A stretch of 64,000 bases of DNA, taken from Eucalyptus grandis (lineage: Eukaryota; Streptophyta; Magnoliopsida; Myrtales; Myrtaceae). Shown in pieces: positions 10,649-23,637 of the stretch; position 1 is the first letter of the stretch, and the number at the start of each line of letters is the position of its first letter. The DNA lies in NCBI RefSeq assembly GCF_016545825.1, contig NC_052618.1, positions 12,825,398 through 12,889,397 on the forward strand, written 5' to 3'. Made by a program: the position numbers and the translations under genes. The notes under the pieces are model-generated. The model did no database searches. It was not told the origin of the DNA and was given only the letters and a program-made list of their open reading frames with translations.

Positions 10649-13600
10649 ATCTAATGACTGATAATTTTGTTTTCAAATAGGAGATGCTGTTGTATTTTGT
10701 TATATTAATCAGATTTAGGGAAAAAAAAGATTTTACTTTGTCAAATTGAACCAATAGTTTGATAAAACCTTATTTGAGCTGTGCTTGAAAGAATCAAACA
10801 ACTTAAGTTTAAATTTTCAATTCCATCCATGTTCCAGCCATCAATCTATTTGTTTTTTCCCCTGTGATTGTGATTTGTGTGGCTGAAATTGATATGTTTT
10901 AAATATAAATAGGACCTGGAAGGCTTCTTCTGAATGTGTGCCCTATTGTATTCTGGGAGCATAGATTGGACCTTGACTTTGGATTAATGGCTTTCATCAT
11001 GTGGCTTACTATCTCCTAAAACTAACAAGTAATGCCTTAAACTCACTCTGTTTACAATTTAATTCTCTCATTAGGGTATGCTTATGTCTTGGTCTTTTCT
11101 TCACCATATGTTGGTTTTTCAACCATGTACATGCGCACTCGGCTCCTGTTCAATTCATCATGCAACATATTCAGGAAATTTAGCAAATTGTGACTCTCAG
11201 GTATTCAGACAGGTCATGGATGGTGAAGCTAAGGAGTTGTGGATGAGATCTTTTTTTTTTGGCCGGGGGGAAGGGAGGGGTACGTTCTTTTCTGCTGGTC
11301 GGCCCAAATTTGCAAGAGAAGGTCATCTGCATGTAGAAACTCATTGATAGGGATGATTTTCTGTTCAGAATCCACATATTCACTAGTGCTGGTTAGGACT
11401 TGATTTACATTGATCTAGATGAACTCTGGAAGTGTCACTTTCACTGGTCCAAAATGAATTTAGTATTCCAAATAATAACTCTTTTATATAGTCTTGAGGA
11501 ATCAATGAAGTGTACTTCTATGCCGATTGGGTTTTATGAGGTTGATCACAATTCAGATGCACACTCACTAATGCCACATTCCAAATCTGAATGAACTGAA
11601 AAGTATGTGCTTCAAGACGTCCTTTTTGGTTTATGCATTCTTCATTTTGAATTTAAAAACAAGTCTCATAGGCTTATTGAGATTATGGGTTTTATTTTTC
11701 CTACAGGAATATTGAAAATGTTCAAAAGGATGCTTTTGAGAGAATGGTGCAATTATTTGGCCTGTAGAATTGGAAAAATGTGATGAGATGGTTTGGTTAG
11801 CAAAGGGTTTGAATGAATATGCAGAGCATTACTCTATCCGTGAGGTTCAATTTTTGGTCTTCTAATATGAAGGGGACTCCATTTTCCGTGTCACCATAAT
11901 TGATGAAATGATGTCCGAGATAGAATATCCGCCAATCATTGTTGATATGAGGAACCGAGCCTCAGCAATTATGGAATTGTCTTGCTGAAAGAGTCTGGGG
12001 GGATGAATTGCATTCAGCCAAGTGTCCTCAGTTTTGTATGGAAATCGAATCTGATCAGGTTTACAAAGTTCATGGCGGTTCCTATGCAGAGTTTGGGAGG
12101 GACAGAAGTTCCAATTGCTCATCACAAGATTTTCCAGGTGTGAATCTTAATATTAGCTAATTCTGCCCTTGATTGTGTTGTTTCTTGTGTTTGATTCAAA
12201 TACCGTACAAGAACTGTCCAGGCCGTTAGGCTAAGAGAAACTGCGTTAGAGTTAATGCTAAGAGAAACTGTGTTAGAGCTAACTCATTCTCTTAGTGTTT
12301 CTCTGTCTCTAGATCTCCCGTGTATGCATATATATGTGTTGAGACTGAATGGGCCGGCAATTGCTGTGGTGTTTCGGTTGAGCTTGAAGTCTTGGGGGAT
12401 GAATTGCATCCAATCAAGTGTCCTCAGCTTTGTATGGCAATGGAATATGATTAGGTTTGCAAAGTTCATTGCTGTTCCCATGCACATTCATTAGCAAAAA
12501 GTTTGGGCAGGGACAAAGTTCGAACTGCTCATCATTAGATTTTTTGAGTGTGAATCTTATATATTAGCAAATTATCCCCTTGACTGTGTTGTTCTTGTGT
12601 TTGATTCAAATATCACGCAGGAACTCTCCACGTCGTTAGGCTAAGAGAAACTGTGTTGGAGCTAATTCATTATTGTAATGTTTCTTTGTCTATAGCTCTC
12701 CCCGGTGTACATATGTATGTGTTGGGGAGTCTCATAAATAATGGAAACGAACCGAGCCAGTCATATCAGATTTCATTGTGATGAGAATGGATTGGTGAGT
12801 ATATAGGCCTCGGGAAGCTAGACCATTAGTAAGACTCAGATCTATTGATTTAAGGTTGCTATGTCAGTAGATATGAGTTTTACATAACAAAAAATAGAAT
12901 ATGCCTAAAGCCTTTTTCATGTTCTGTTTGCGGCTGCTGTAGGTAAGCTAAGAGAGTCAAGCTTGTGAAGAGCTCTTGAATTGGCCAGCAAATTTATACT
13001 CGATTATCCTTTCTTTCAAATTGCATGAGGTGAATATATCTGAAGAAAAGCAATATGGTAAGATCCTCATGACAATGATAACTCTTGGATTTAAATCACA
13101 TAGAGTTGCTAGACTGTGTTAGATCTAGATATTAATCACGTGGCAATAACTTTTTTTTTGTGTCCTTTACATGCTTTGAAAAGGATATTCATACTGTCAT
13201 CCTCAGAATCATTGGTTGTTTTTTCCTTTCTGATGACAAAATTGTGAAATGTCTCCTTGAGCAGGGAGTTCCTGGTTCATTCCTAAAGATGCACTTTAAG
13301 AAAAGCCCGCAGACCATGGCTCTCATATTTCAAGCCAAAGCATGGCATTGAAGCTCACCGGCCCTGAACATCATGGAAAGCTATTTGCCCGCAGGGCTGC
13401 ATCCATGAGAGAAACTTCTCTGAAGGCAGAAGAGGCGTGTGTTTGAGCTCTACTTAAAAGGACAATTCGTGTTCGGACTATCCAACTTCAGAACCACTGA
13501 TAAGACTTGGCTGAATGATAATACTATGCAATACGATATAGCAGAGGAAGTTTCAACTTAGCTCACTTTTGGTGAGAATGTGACTTTCAGAATGGCTCGG

Positions 13601-14865
13601 CTGAATTCTGCCTCCAATTTGGCAAAATGGACAAAAGCATGCGCTTTGTTCCAATGAATGAAATGGTCCTGAATGTGCACGATGCCTTTCCTTGATCCTA
13701 GACTCAATAATCACCATGAGGGCACGAGCTGATTACTACTTTTGATTCTGTAACTTCCATTTCAGGAGACAAACTCTCAAATCTGGGCCTTCTTCAAGGT
13801 TTCCAGTGGCTCAATCCGACCTTTAGAATTGTAGAGGGTAGTAACATCGGATACACTTCCTCTAAGCCATATACCAAGTCTAAATTTCAAGTTGTAACCA
13901 TGAAGCTCCGGTGAACTTAGTCAGATTCTGTTAATTTCTCTTTTTGATTTCTTCAAGATTTTGTGATAAGTCTTTTCGCATGTGCAAAGTTTGTTAGTTT
14001 CTTCTCATATGGAAAGCATTTAGAATTTATTCTGTCAAATTAATTGAACCATGATATGTGTATAGCAAAGCAATTTCCGATCTATGCTGATCTTTTCATG
14101 TTTAGTCAATTGAGGAAATTTTCACATCAATGTCTACTAAAATTCCTCATTGTTCAACTGTGGAAAAAGGGATTTCTAGTCACGCACCTTTCTACCCTCG
14201 GCCATGCCGCCAAATGAATGATATCATAGGATGTGGATAAAGAAGTACCCCGGCGTGGAAGGAATAGCTTTAGTGGGAAGTAGTCTACAGGTAGATTGAG
14301 CCATTTTGAGTTGGTTTTTCATGGTCCTATACTTCCTAGACCTCTCATTACACACTTAAATTAGCTTGCAAATTCAATTTATAACTATCCTTTTTCAAAA
14401 TGGTGATCCCGCATTTTATATGAATGGTATGATCTTGAGCTTAATTCGTCACCTATACCTAGAGCTCAATTATGATGGCTAGCTATAATTGAAGCCAATA
14501 GAACACTAGAACAATATTCACCAATAACACGTATTAGAAAAGGATGTTAGCTAGCAATTTCTTTTCAACCTTTAGCACTTTCGGAAGGATAAATTAATCC
14601 TTAAATTTCCTCGACCTCAAATTATTACATTCTTGTTCTTCACCCTCCAATTTTATCCGTTGATTTCTCATTCCACTTAAATAATTGCATAGCTTGGTTG
14701 TTCAAACATGTAGATGTGTAGAGTATTCCGGGTGGATTCATTAAGCAACATATTCAGAAAATGCAAAGAGCAACTCTTCTGGTTGACTTGCATTTCCGAG
14801 AGAAACTCATATGTGTGTAGGAGATGTTTGCCTGTTTGAGCTAATTGATAGGGATGATAGTATTT

Positions 14866-15406
14866 TTTATTTTTTTTTGGTCGAAATAGGAACTATTATA
14901 TCACGAATGTAAACGATGACAGCAGCCCGAAGCTTGGGCTTCAGAATACAGGAGATCCGAAAGCAAAGGGGGTAGGACGTAGCCCAGTTCGGTGATAAGT
15001 TGCCATTAAAATGGGCCTTAGCGGCCCAATCAGCCACAAAATTGGCTTCGCGTCTATAGTGACGAATTCTGAGGTTAGGGAAAAGGGAAAGTTTGGCCGC
15101 CGCTTCTGCAAGAAGAGGTCGCATCTCCCATGGCGTCGATGGTGGTTCGTGGACATCATCTACCAAAACAAGATAGTCAGATTCAAGCACAAACCGGTCC
15201 TGATCCTTACCATGTTGCAGCAGATAATCAAGAGTGATGAGGAACGCCTGGATCTCGCTGTGCAAAGCCGAAGTTGCTGAGAAATCACAGGTAAAGCCAT
15301 GGATGAGAGTTCCTGTGTGATCTCTGAATATACACGCCATAGCTCCTTTAGAACTCATTGGTTGATGTGCTCCATCAATATTGATTTTCATCTCTCCAGG
15401 ATATGG
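14866..15406 (-). mobile_element. 5'-truncated LINE fragment with RNase H domain
   Basis: This minus-strand insertion is absent from tandem unit 2 (compare 19,795-19,860). Its protein matches the RNase H (RVT_3-type) domain found at the C terminus of plant LINEs and in stand-alone relatives. KINIDGA supplies the first Asp, HSEIQAFLITLDYLL the Glu, ESDYLVLVDD an Asp, and YRREANFVADWAAK the final Asp. The 3' end is A-rich on the minus strand. The open frame 14,867-15,475 (202 codons) starts in flanking local DNA, so its first roughly 22 residues do not belong to the LINE. Confidence 0.8.
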
Positions 15407-15501
15407 TAGGGATGATGGTGTTTGATATGAAATGAATACTCCCATGTTTAGTCGTGCTGCATCACTGACAAGCAAACTTCCTTTTCTTTGTTAATTGAAA
15501 A

Positions 15502-15510
<9 letters not shown>

Positions 15511-15552
<42 letters not shown>
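15511..15552. repeat. (TA)n microsatellite
   Basis: About 21 TA units follow an A13 run. They are absent from the equivalent place in unit 2 (about 19,940), so they are a local expansion. Confidence 0.95.
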
Positions 15553-15556
<4 letters not shown>

Positions 15557-15890
15557 ATGACTTTGGTGCGTCGATTTGTAACGCAACGATTTAGGCAAGA
15601 ATTCTAGGTAGTTATATTTTCATAAATTTACACTTCTTCGTTAATGTTCAGAAGATTACCACTTCAATAGAAGACTATAACGATGTCAAAATGGATAAGT
15701 CATTTATCCAGGTCAGAGTCAGGACAACTAAACTAAGCTCTATGATTAGATTCCCCATAAATGAATGGACCAAGATGATCACCTAAAGGGTTGCGTTCTT
15801 TGCAGCAACAGCTTCTTGTTACTATGTGCTTATCACTACTCGCAACTCAGAAACCTCTACGTGATTACGTACTTTTTCTTCTCCCCACGT

Positions 15891-18800
15891 GGGGAGGGGT
15901 GTATGTTCTTTTCCGCTGGTCGGCCCACATTTGCAAGAGAAGGTTATCTGCATGTAGAAACTCACTGATAGGGATGATTTTCTGTTCAGAGTCCACATAT
16001 TCACTAGTGCTAATAGGACTTGATTTACATTGATCTAGATGAACTCTGGAAGTGTCACTTTTGCTGGTCCAAGAAGAATTCAGTATTCCAGATAATAACT
16101 CCTTTATATAGTCTTGAGGAATCAAGGGAGTGTACTTGTATGCCAATTGGGTTTTATGAGGTTGATCACAATCCTGATGCACACTCACTAATGCCACATT
16201 CCAAATCTGAATGAACTGAAAAGTATGTGCTTCAAGACGTCCTTTTTGGTTTATGCGTTCTTCATTTTGAATTTAAAAACAAGTCTCATAGGCTTATTAA
16301 GATTATGGGTTTTATTTTTTCTACAGGAATATTAAAAAGGTTCAAGAGGATGCTTTTGAGAGAATGGTACAATTATTTGGCCTGTAGAATTGGAAAAATG
16401 TGATGAGATGGTTTGGTTAGTAAAGGGTTTGAATGAATATACAGAGCACTACTCTATCTGTGAGGTTCAATTTTTGGTCTTCTAATATGAAGGGGACTCC
16501 ATTTCCCGTGTCACCATAATTAAAGAAAGGATGTCCGAGATAGAATATCCACCAATCAGTGTTGATATGAGGAACCAAGCCTCAGCAATTATGGAATTGT
16601 CTTGCTGAAAGTGGAAATGCCTTCGATTGCCATGACGTTTCAGTCGAGCTTGAAGTCTGGGGGGATGAATTACATTCAGCCAAGTGTCCTCGGTTTTGTA
16701 TGGAAATTGAATCTGATCAGGTTTGCAAAGTTCACGGCGGTTACTATGCAGATTCATCACCAGAGTTTGGGAGGGACAGAAGTTCCAATTGCTCATCACA
16801 AGATTTTCCAGGTGTGAATCTTAATATTAGCTAATTCTGCCCTTGATTGTGTTGTTTCTCGTGTTTGATTCAAATACCGTACAAGAACTGTCCATGTCAT
16901 TAGGCTAAGAGAAACTGCATTAGAGTTGCTAAGAGAAACTGTGTTAGAGCTAACTCATTCTCTTAGTGTTTCTCTGTCTCTAGATCTCCCGTGTATGCAT
17001 ATATATGTGTTGAGACTGAATGGGCCGGCAATTGCTGTGGTGTTTCGGTTGAGCTTGAAGTCTTGGGGGATGAATTGCATCCAGTCAAGTGTCCTCAGCT
17101 TTGTATGGCAATGGAATATGATTAGGCTTGTAAAGTTCATTGCAGTTCCCATGCACATTCATTAGCAAAAAGTTTGGGGAGGGACGAAGTTCGAACTTCT
17201 CATCATGAGATTTTTTGAGTGTGAATCTTAATATATTAGCAAATTCTCCCCTTGACTGTGTTGTTCTCGTGTTTGATTCGAATATCATGCAGGAACTCTT
17301 TATGTCGCTAGGCTAAGAGAACTGTGTTGGAGCTAATTCATTCTTGTAATGTTTCTTTGTCTATAGCTCTAGCCCGTGTACATATGTATGTGTTGGGGAA
17401 TCTCATAAATAATGGAAACGAACCGAGCCAGTCATATCAGATTTCATTGTGGTGAGAATGGATTGGTGTGTATATAGGCCTCAGGAAGCTAGACCATTAG
17501 TAAGACTCAGATCTATTGATTTAGGGTTGCTATGTCGGTAGATATGAGTTTTACATAACAAGAATAGAATACGCCTAAAATGCTAAAGCCTTTTTCATGT
17601 TCTGTTTGTGGCTGCTGAAGGTAAGCTGAGAGAGTCAAGCTTGTGAAGAGCTCTTGAACTGGCCAGCATATTTATACTCGATTATCCTTTCTTCCAAATT
17701 GCGGTGAGTTGAATATATATCTGAAGAAAAGCAATATGGTAAGATCCTCATGACAATGACAACTCTTGGATTTAAATCACATAGAGTTGCTAGACTGTGT
17801 TAGATCTAGATATTAATCACGTGGCAATAATTTTTTTCTTTTTTTTGTCCTTTACATGCTTTGAAAAGGATATTCATACTGTCTTCCTCAGAAATCATTG
17901 GTTGTTTTCTTCTTTCTGATAACGAAATTGCGAAATGTCTCCTTGAGCAGAGAGTTCCTGGTTCATTCCTAAAGACGCACGTTAAGAAAAGCCCGCAGAC
18001 CATGGCTCTCATATTTCAAGACAAAGCATGGCGTTGAAGCTCACCAGCCCTGAACATTATGGAAAGTTATTTGCCCGCAGGGCTGCATTCATGAGATAAA
18101 CCTCTCTGAAGGCGGAAGACGCGTGTTTGAGCTCTATTGAAAAGGACAAATCATGTTCGGACTATCCAACTTCAGAACCACTGATAAGATTGGGCTGAAT
18201 GATAATACTATGCAATACGATATGGCAGAGGAAGTTTCGGCTTAGCTCACTTTTGGTGAGAATGTGACTTTCAGGATGGCTACGCTGAATTTTGCTTCAA
18301 ATTCGGCAAAATGGATGAAAGCATGAGTTTTGTTCCAATGAATGAAATGATCTCGAATGTGTACGATGCCTTTCCTTGATCCTAGATTCAATAATCACCA
18401 TGAGGGCACGAGTTGTGAGTCGGATGAAGCTGATTACTACTTTTGATTCTGTAACTTCCATTTCAGGAGACAATCTCTCAAATTTGGGGCTTCTTCGAGG
18501 TTTCCGGTGGCTCAACCTGACCTTTAGAATTGTAGAGGATAGTAACATCGGACATACTTCCCCTAAGCCATATACCAAGTCTAAATTTCAAGGTGTAACC
18601 ATGATTTTACAAGCTCCGGCGAACATAATCAGATTCTGTTCATGGTCTCTTTTTGATTTCTTCAAGATTTTGTGAGTCTTTTCGCATGTGAGAAGTTTGT
18701 TAGTTTCTTCTCATATGGAGAGCATTCAGGATTTATTCTGACAAATTAACTGAATCATGATATGTATAGCAAAACAATTTCCAATCTATGCTGCATCTTT

Positions 18801-20285
18801 TCATGGATAGTCAATTGAGGAAATTTTCACATCAATTTCTACTAAAATTCCTCATTGTTCAACTGTGGAAAAAGGGGTTTCTAGCCACCCACCTTTCTAC
18901 CAATGAAATGATATCATAGGATATAGATAAACAACTCCCCCAGCGTGGAAGGAATAGCTATAGTGGGAAGTAGTCTATATGTAGATTGAGCCATTCTGAG
19001 TTGGTTTTTCATGGTCCTACACTTCCTAGACCTCTCATTACGCACCTAAATTAGCTCGCAAAGTCGATTTATAGCTATCCTATTACGCACCTAAATTAGC
19101 TCGCAAGTTCGATTGATAGCTATTCTTTTTCAAAATGGTGGTCCCGCATTTTATATGAATAGTCTAGTAAGATCTTGAGCTTAATCCGTCACCTATACCT
19201 AGAGCTCAATTATGATTGGTAGTGCCTACAATATCACGACCGCTTTAGCAATTGATGTCCACATGTTGGAGTTTTTTTTCCCCCATATATACAACATTTA
19301 TAATTGAAGCCAATAGAACACTAGAACAATATTCACTAATAACACTCATTAAAAAAGGATGTTAGCTAGTAATTTCTTTTCATCCTTTAGCACTTTCATA
19401 AGGATAAATTAATCCTTAAATGTCCTCAACCTCAAATTATGACTTTATTGTTCTTTGCCCTTAATCCTTAAATGTCCTCGACCTCAAATTATGACTTTAT
19501 TGTTCTTTGCCCTCCAATTTTATCCTTTGATTTCTCATTCCACTTGAACAATTTCATAGCTTGGTTGTTCAAATATGTAGATGTGCAGAGTATTCCGGGT
19601 GGATTCATTAAGGAACATATTAAAAAATAAAAAATAAAGAGCAACTCTTAGGTATTCCGATAGTGAAGCTCGTCGGGAGCTACAGACTCGTAAGAGGGGC
19701 TTGGTCTCTAAATTTTTCTTCTGGTTGACTTGCATTTCCGAGAGAAACTCATGTGTGTAGGAGACGTTTGCATGTTTGAGCTACTTGATAGGGATGATAG
19801 TATTTGAAGACTCCATTTTGAGTCTGCCTGTTTCAGCTAGTTGAGAGGGATGATGGTGTTTGAAGATTTCATATAACTCCCATCTTTAGTCGTGCTGCAT
19901 CACTGACAAGCAAACTTCCTTTTCTTTGTTAATTGAAAATAAACTCAGAGATTTTATGAAGACTTTGGTGTGTCAATTTGTAACGCAATGATTTAGGCAA
20001 GAATTCTAGGTAGTCATATTTTCATAAATTTCCAATTCTTCATTAATGTCAAGAAGAGTTACCACTTCAATAGAAGACAAAAACAATATCAAAATGAATG
20101 AGTCATTTATCCAAGTCAGAGTCTGGACAACTAAACTAAACTCTATCATCAGATCCCCCATGAATGAAATGACCAAGATGATCACCTAAAGGCCTGCATT
20201 CTTTGCAGCAACAGCTTCTCATTACTACGTGCTTATACTTGGATACCTCTATGTAATGACGTGCTTTTTCTTCTCCCCACGTGGT
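15891..20285 (+). repeat. Tandem duplication unit 2 (unknown gene relic)
   Basis: This is the second direct copy of the 11,255-15,890 unit. The junction lies at a short CCCCACGTGGGG-like sequence (15,885-15,900), which recurs at the end of the unit (20,276-20,285). It keeps both GDELH-type modules (about 16,652 and 17,066), the DAFERMVQLF segment (about 16,350) and the Ser/Leu-rich segment (18,376-18,675). It has a 45-bp local duplication near 19,040-19,110, another near 19,395-19,510, and a small insertion near 19,225-19,300. No frame is intact. The pattern fits unequal crossing-over. Confidence 0.75.
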
Positions 20286-20599
20286 GTCATAGAATCCACA
20301 AAGAAAACTTTTTTAGATCTCCATGATTTGTATTTCTAGAGTCTTTATGTTGATCCGCTGTCACAAGACACGTGTATAATCAATGACGAAGTTGCCTAGG
20401 AGTGAGCTTTAAGAGCTCACCAATTCTCTACACCGCTTTGTAACAAAACAAAACAACACATAATATTGATATTAATAACCATGAAGCAAAGCAGACCCAA
20501 ACAAAATTTCATTCGACCCCCAGAACACCAGAGCACATAATTAACAAATCAAATTCGAAAAGGTGGAATCATCGACTAATTTAAAGAATAGCGGTTAAG
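20286..20599. other. Unique intergenic stretch
   Basis: This A-rich segment has no open frame or repeat match within the window that I could see. Confidence 0.4.
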
Positions 20600-21328
20600 C
20601 TATGCACCATCAGGTCACCCATCAAAGCATACGAGGTAAGAAGTGTCATTGAATAGCAAAAGCATATTACCACTTCGAAAAGAGACGAGCATGTCCAGAA
20701 TCCGCCAATGGTTGCTTTCCCTTTCGAACAAAAGAAGGCAGGAAAAGAGGACGCGGGAGACGTGGAGCTTTCTCGATCCTTCTTCTTCTTCCTCGGAAGC
20801 GAAACTCGGGGAACCTCTGCTGCACTTCACGGAGGATGAAACGAAAACGAAGCGTCGGGAATTGCGTGGACTAAGAGAAGCGAAGCTGCACTTAGCGGAG
20901 CAGAGCTAAGTAGAAGGGGAGGGAGAGAGAGAGAGAGGGAGATTCAACCAGATGGAGTGTTACTGTCGTCGCCGCCGGAGAGAAGACGAAAGTTCGACGC
21001 CGGAGATGGCATAATCGAGTCTAGATGCACAGTCCCCCACTCACTTCATCAAAGAAGAAGATCATACTCTCTCTCTGACGAATCGTAAGTTCACGCTTCT
21101 GCACCCATCATTTCTCCCGTCTGCCAGAATTTCTTCCGATTTTCGTTTCTTATTGTGCGTAATTTTCTTCCGATTTGCAGAAAACCTTTCCTCAATCGTC
21201 GTTGTCTTCTTCAGCAAGGGCTCTACTTTCAAAATTCGTTCCACAGTCGAGTCTTGTCCTTGTAAATTTCTCAGCTCACTACTTCAGACCAGGGACCAAT
21301 AGAGGTCCTCAATTGTCGTCGTCTACAT
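20600..21328 (+). pseudogene. Partial copy of the unknown gene's 5' region
   Basis: Positions 20,940-21,310 resemble 9,690-10,010 and 56,320-56,640: the CACTTCATCAAAGAAGAAG block, the TCGTAAGTTCACGCTTCTGC donor region and the GGACCAATAGAGGTCCTC block. The initiating frame is broken early (ATGGCATAA at about 21,006). The preceding 20,640-20,910 contains an 88-codon frame rich in Lys, Arg and Glu that I do not recognise. The copy ends abruptly at a GGTTCC-rich segment (21,329). Confidence 0.55.
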
Positions 21329-21490
21329 TAGGGGTTCCCGGTTCCTCACAGGTTCCGGCTGGAACCTGGAACCTACCCTCGGGTACAGGTTCCTCATTTT
21401 TTGGAACCTGGAACCTACCCGCCAGAACCAAGAACCTGGAATCTACCCTGTCACAGGTTCCGGGGTCGGTTCCAGTTCCAACAGGTTTTT
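21329..21490. repeat. GGTTCC-rich repeat segment (transposon terminus-like)
   Basis: It starts TAGGGGTTCCCGGTTCC and is packed with GGTTCC/GGAACC motifs. It is similar in style to the right end of the hAT-like element at 6323-7346 and to 29,040-29,103, which lies in the opposite orientation. I could not confirm a matching target-site duplication. Confidence 0.5.
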
Positions 21491-22593
21491 TTTTTTTTTT
21501 TCAATCATTTTTAATTTTAAAAAGGGAAATGAATGCAGCAATAATGAGAATTATGCCACGAAAAACCATGCCGGCGACTTATGATGAGAATTAGGCAATG
21601 CTTAATCACCTTCTAATGAGGTTAAAAAAATAAAATCTTAAACAGTACCTACAAAAAAATAATTTTACACTATCAACAATAAGGTCGATGCCCTGCTGTA
21701 AAACATAGAACTCACATGCTGCAGAGTGGCCACGAGATCCACTATTTGCATTCCCCTCCCATCCATTACTTACTGCAGGAGTTTGCTTATTAGTCATTGA
21801 AGAGCTAACCATAGGTCTTCTAATCTTATGATAGGCTTGTCCATGACCATCCACTAATTACTACCATATTCGATGGACCCATTTTGTAGTGGTTTTGTAT
21901 TCACTGGTGGATATATGCTCTCTGCATAATATAAGGACAGAATTAGTGCTAGACTAAGATATGAAAATATAGGAAACTAGAAAGATGCCCACAAATGCTC
22001 CCACAGTTAGATTGGCATATTATGACAGAAAGTAGAGGAATATCAAGTCCTGCTGAGAATTGTCCTCTTCCCAGAAAAGAAAAAAATAATACTGAGAAGT
22101 AAAAAAAAACCTACACAGATACAGACCAGCCAACTCTCTAGAAATGGAAAACAACATAATCAACTTACAGGTACTTGAGCATGAGAACACCATAAAATAT
22201 GAAATTCACGTGTTCATACGTAAGACCCTCGAAATACTCCATAAAACTTTTGGACGTATTGTATGGATAGCCAGTGTTAACATATTGAATATCCATGTTC
22301 CAACTCATCCCAGACTATTGTCAATTCCCACCTGGATTGTTAATGAAAGCAGATAAACATCCACCCCTATTAAAGTATCAAAGAGCACAAACACAAAGGA
22401 TCTAGAAATGCATACCAAGCCTAATCTCTCGCAACCAAGGCTTGCAAATCCATTCAAATACAGTATGCACCATACATGTTTCGGGTATCCTATCTTGTCA
22501 CAGATCCTGCAATTGAGATGACAATAAAATCGAGCTCAGGCCAGGAAAGAAGTATCTCACCGTAACAACACTTGCACCCCAATGCTAGCCATG
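21491..22593. other. Unrecognised stretch left of the three-LTR element
   Basis: A minus-strand frame of 82 codons (21,606-21,854) begins MDGHGQAYHKIRRPMVSSS and has no family I recognise. A plus-strand frame of 70 codons (22,144-22,356) is also unrecognised. Intron-like AT-rich sequence lies between them. The sequence continues on the other side of the retroelement at 27,535. Confidence 0.35.
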
Positions 22594-22598
22594 CTTAT
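22594..22598. repeat. Target-site duplication CTTAT (left)
   Basis: CTTAT is repeated exactly at 27,530-27,534, flanking the outermost LTR ends. It shows that the whole LTR-internal-LTR-internal-LTR array occupies a single insertion site. Confidence 0.85.
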
Positions 22599-23621
22599 TG
22601 AGAGTGCTAGTATGAATAAAATAAAGGAGTTAGGGAAGAGAATAAGAACACAAGATTTATAGTGGTTCGGCTTAATCTAAGCCTACGTCCACTCTCCCAC
22701 GATAACAGCCTTCTTGGCTGGATTCCACTATGCAATCAACAAGAGATTACAACTCCGAGTGCAAATACTTAGTAGATCACACTATCTCACTAAGTCACTC
22801 TCTTGGTATTTCTCTCACGATTACAAACGTTTAAGCTCTCAAGAGACAAGTATATGATCTAAAGTCGCTTAGACTTTGGAATTATAAATTCTACGCTCCG
22901 TCTCTTACTTGCTCATCGGTCCATGATCTCCTTAAATACTCCTCCACTTCCAAACTACCGTTGGACAGCATCCCGGAGAATCGTCTTCCAATATACCCAT
23001 TGGACAGCTCGTATCTTAGAAGATTTGGTAGCCGTTGAGTGACAAAGGTAAAATCCCAAATTGATTCCGATCGCCCATACAAACGAAATCTTTGTTTCCA
23101 TAAGTAAAGCTTCTTCGTATAGAAAGTTCTTGTCTTCAACATCCAATTGTCAATCAATTAGATTGAATCAATCAAATCAATCTTGATGTGGAATCCAAAC
23201 CAGATCACTAGCCGTTGTATGATTGGGCTTGAGTTACGATTCATCGAACGGATGTAAAGTCCGAGTCTCAGACTTTACAATTTGAGTCTTGAGACTTTAC
23301 AACCTGGGTCTCGTAGACTTTACAATCCGAGTCTGTGAGACTTTACAATGGGTCAGTAGACTTTACAATCCGAGCCGTACCCGGTTCGGCTTCAGCATAG
23401 AGTCGTCTTCGACTTTGAGTCTTGAGTCTGGCAGTCTTCGACTTTGAGTCTCGAGTCTGGCAGTCTTCAGACTTTGAGTCTTGAGTCTAGCAGTCTTCAG
23501 ACTTTGATAATATCCTTTACATGTTCTATTATCTGCATGGTCTATTACTCAACCATCAAACATGTTAGTAGCCTTTGATTTATTTTGTCATCTTCAAAAC
23601 ATCATAAGGGATTTCCTAACA
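22599..23621 (-). repeat. LTR copy 1 (3' LTR on the minus strand)
   Basis: On the plus strand it runs from TGAGAGTGCTAG to TTTCCTAACA (1,023 bp). It is nearly identical to the other two LTRs. Its differences cluster in the GAGTCTG/CAGACT-rich part (23,240-23,510), where CTG or CAG in the sisters appears as CG or CCG here. Confidence 0.9.
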
Positions 23622-23637
23622 ATCTCCCCATTTTTTA
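23622..23637 (-). promoter_or_regulatory. Polypurine tract of the three-LTR element
   Basis: On the minus strand this is a purine run ending GGGGAGAT directly before the LTR. In the second unit (25,575-25,590) it is AAAAAGGGGGAGAT. It is the plus-strand priming site for reverse transcription. Confidence 0.75.

Larger units (their letters stand above)
11255..15890 (+). repeat. Tandem duplication unit 1 (unknown gene relic)
   Basis: This unit of about 4.6 kb is repeated directly at 15,891-20,285 with high similarity. An example is the blocks starting GTTCTTTTCTGCTGGTCGGCCC at about 11,285 and 15,905. It carries decayed exons of an unrecognised gene: DAFERMVQLF near 11,732; ELEVLGDELH near 12,380; the GDELH-type module a second time upstream (about 11,997, partly deleted); and a Ser/Leu-rich segment near 13,760-13,910. 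Stops interrupt every frame. The unit differs from unit 2 by a LINE fragment (14,866-15,406) and a (TA)n tract. Confidence 0.75.

Noticed and set aside
22891..23157. Repeated 63-88 codon minus-strand frames (also at 24,877 and 26,831)
   Set aside because: They are inside the three LTR copies and have no known domain; repetition reflects LTR identity.
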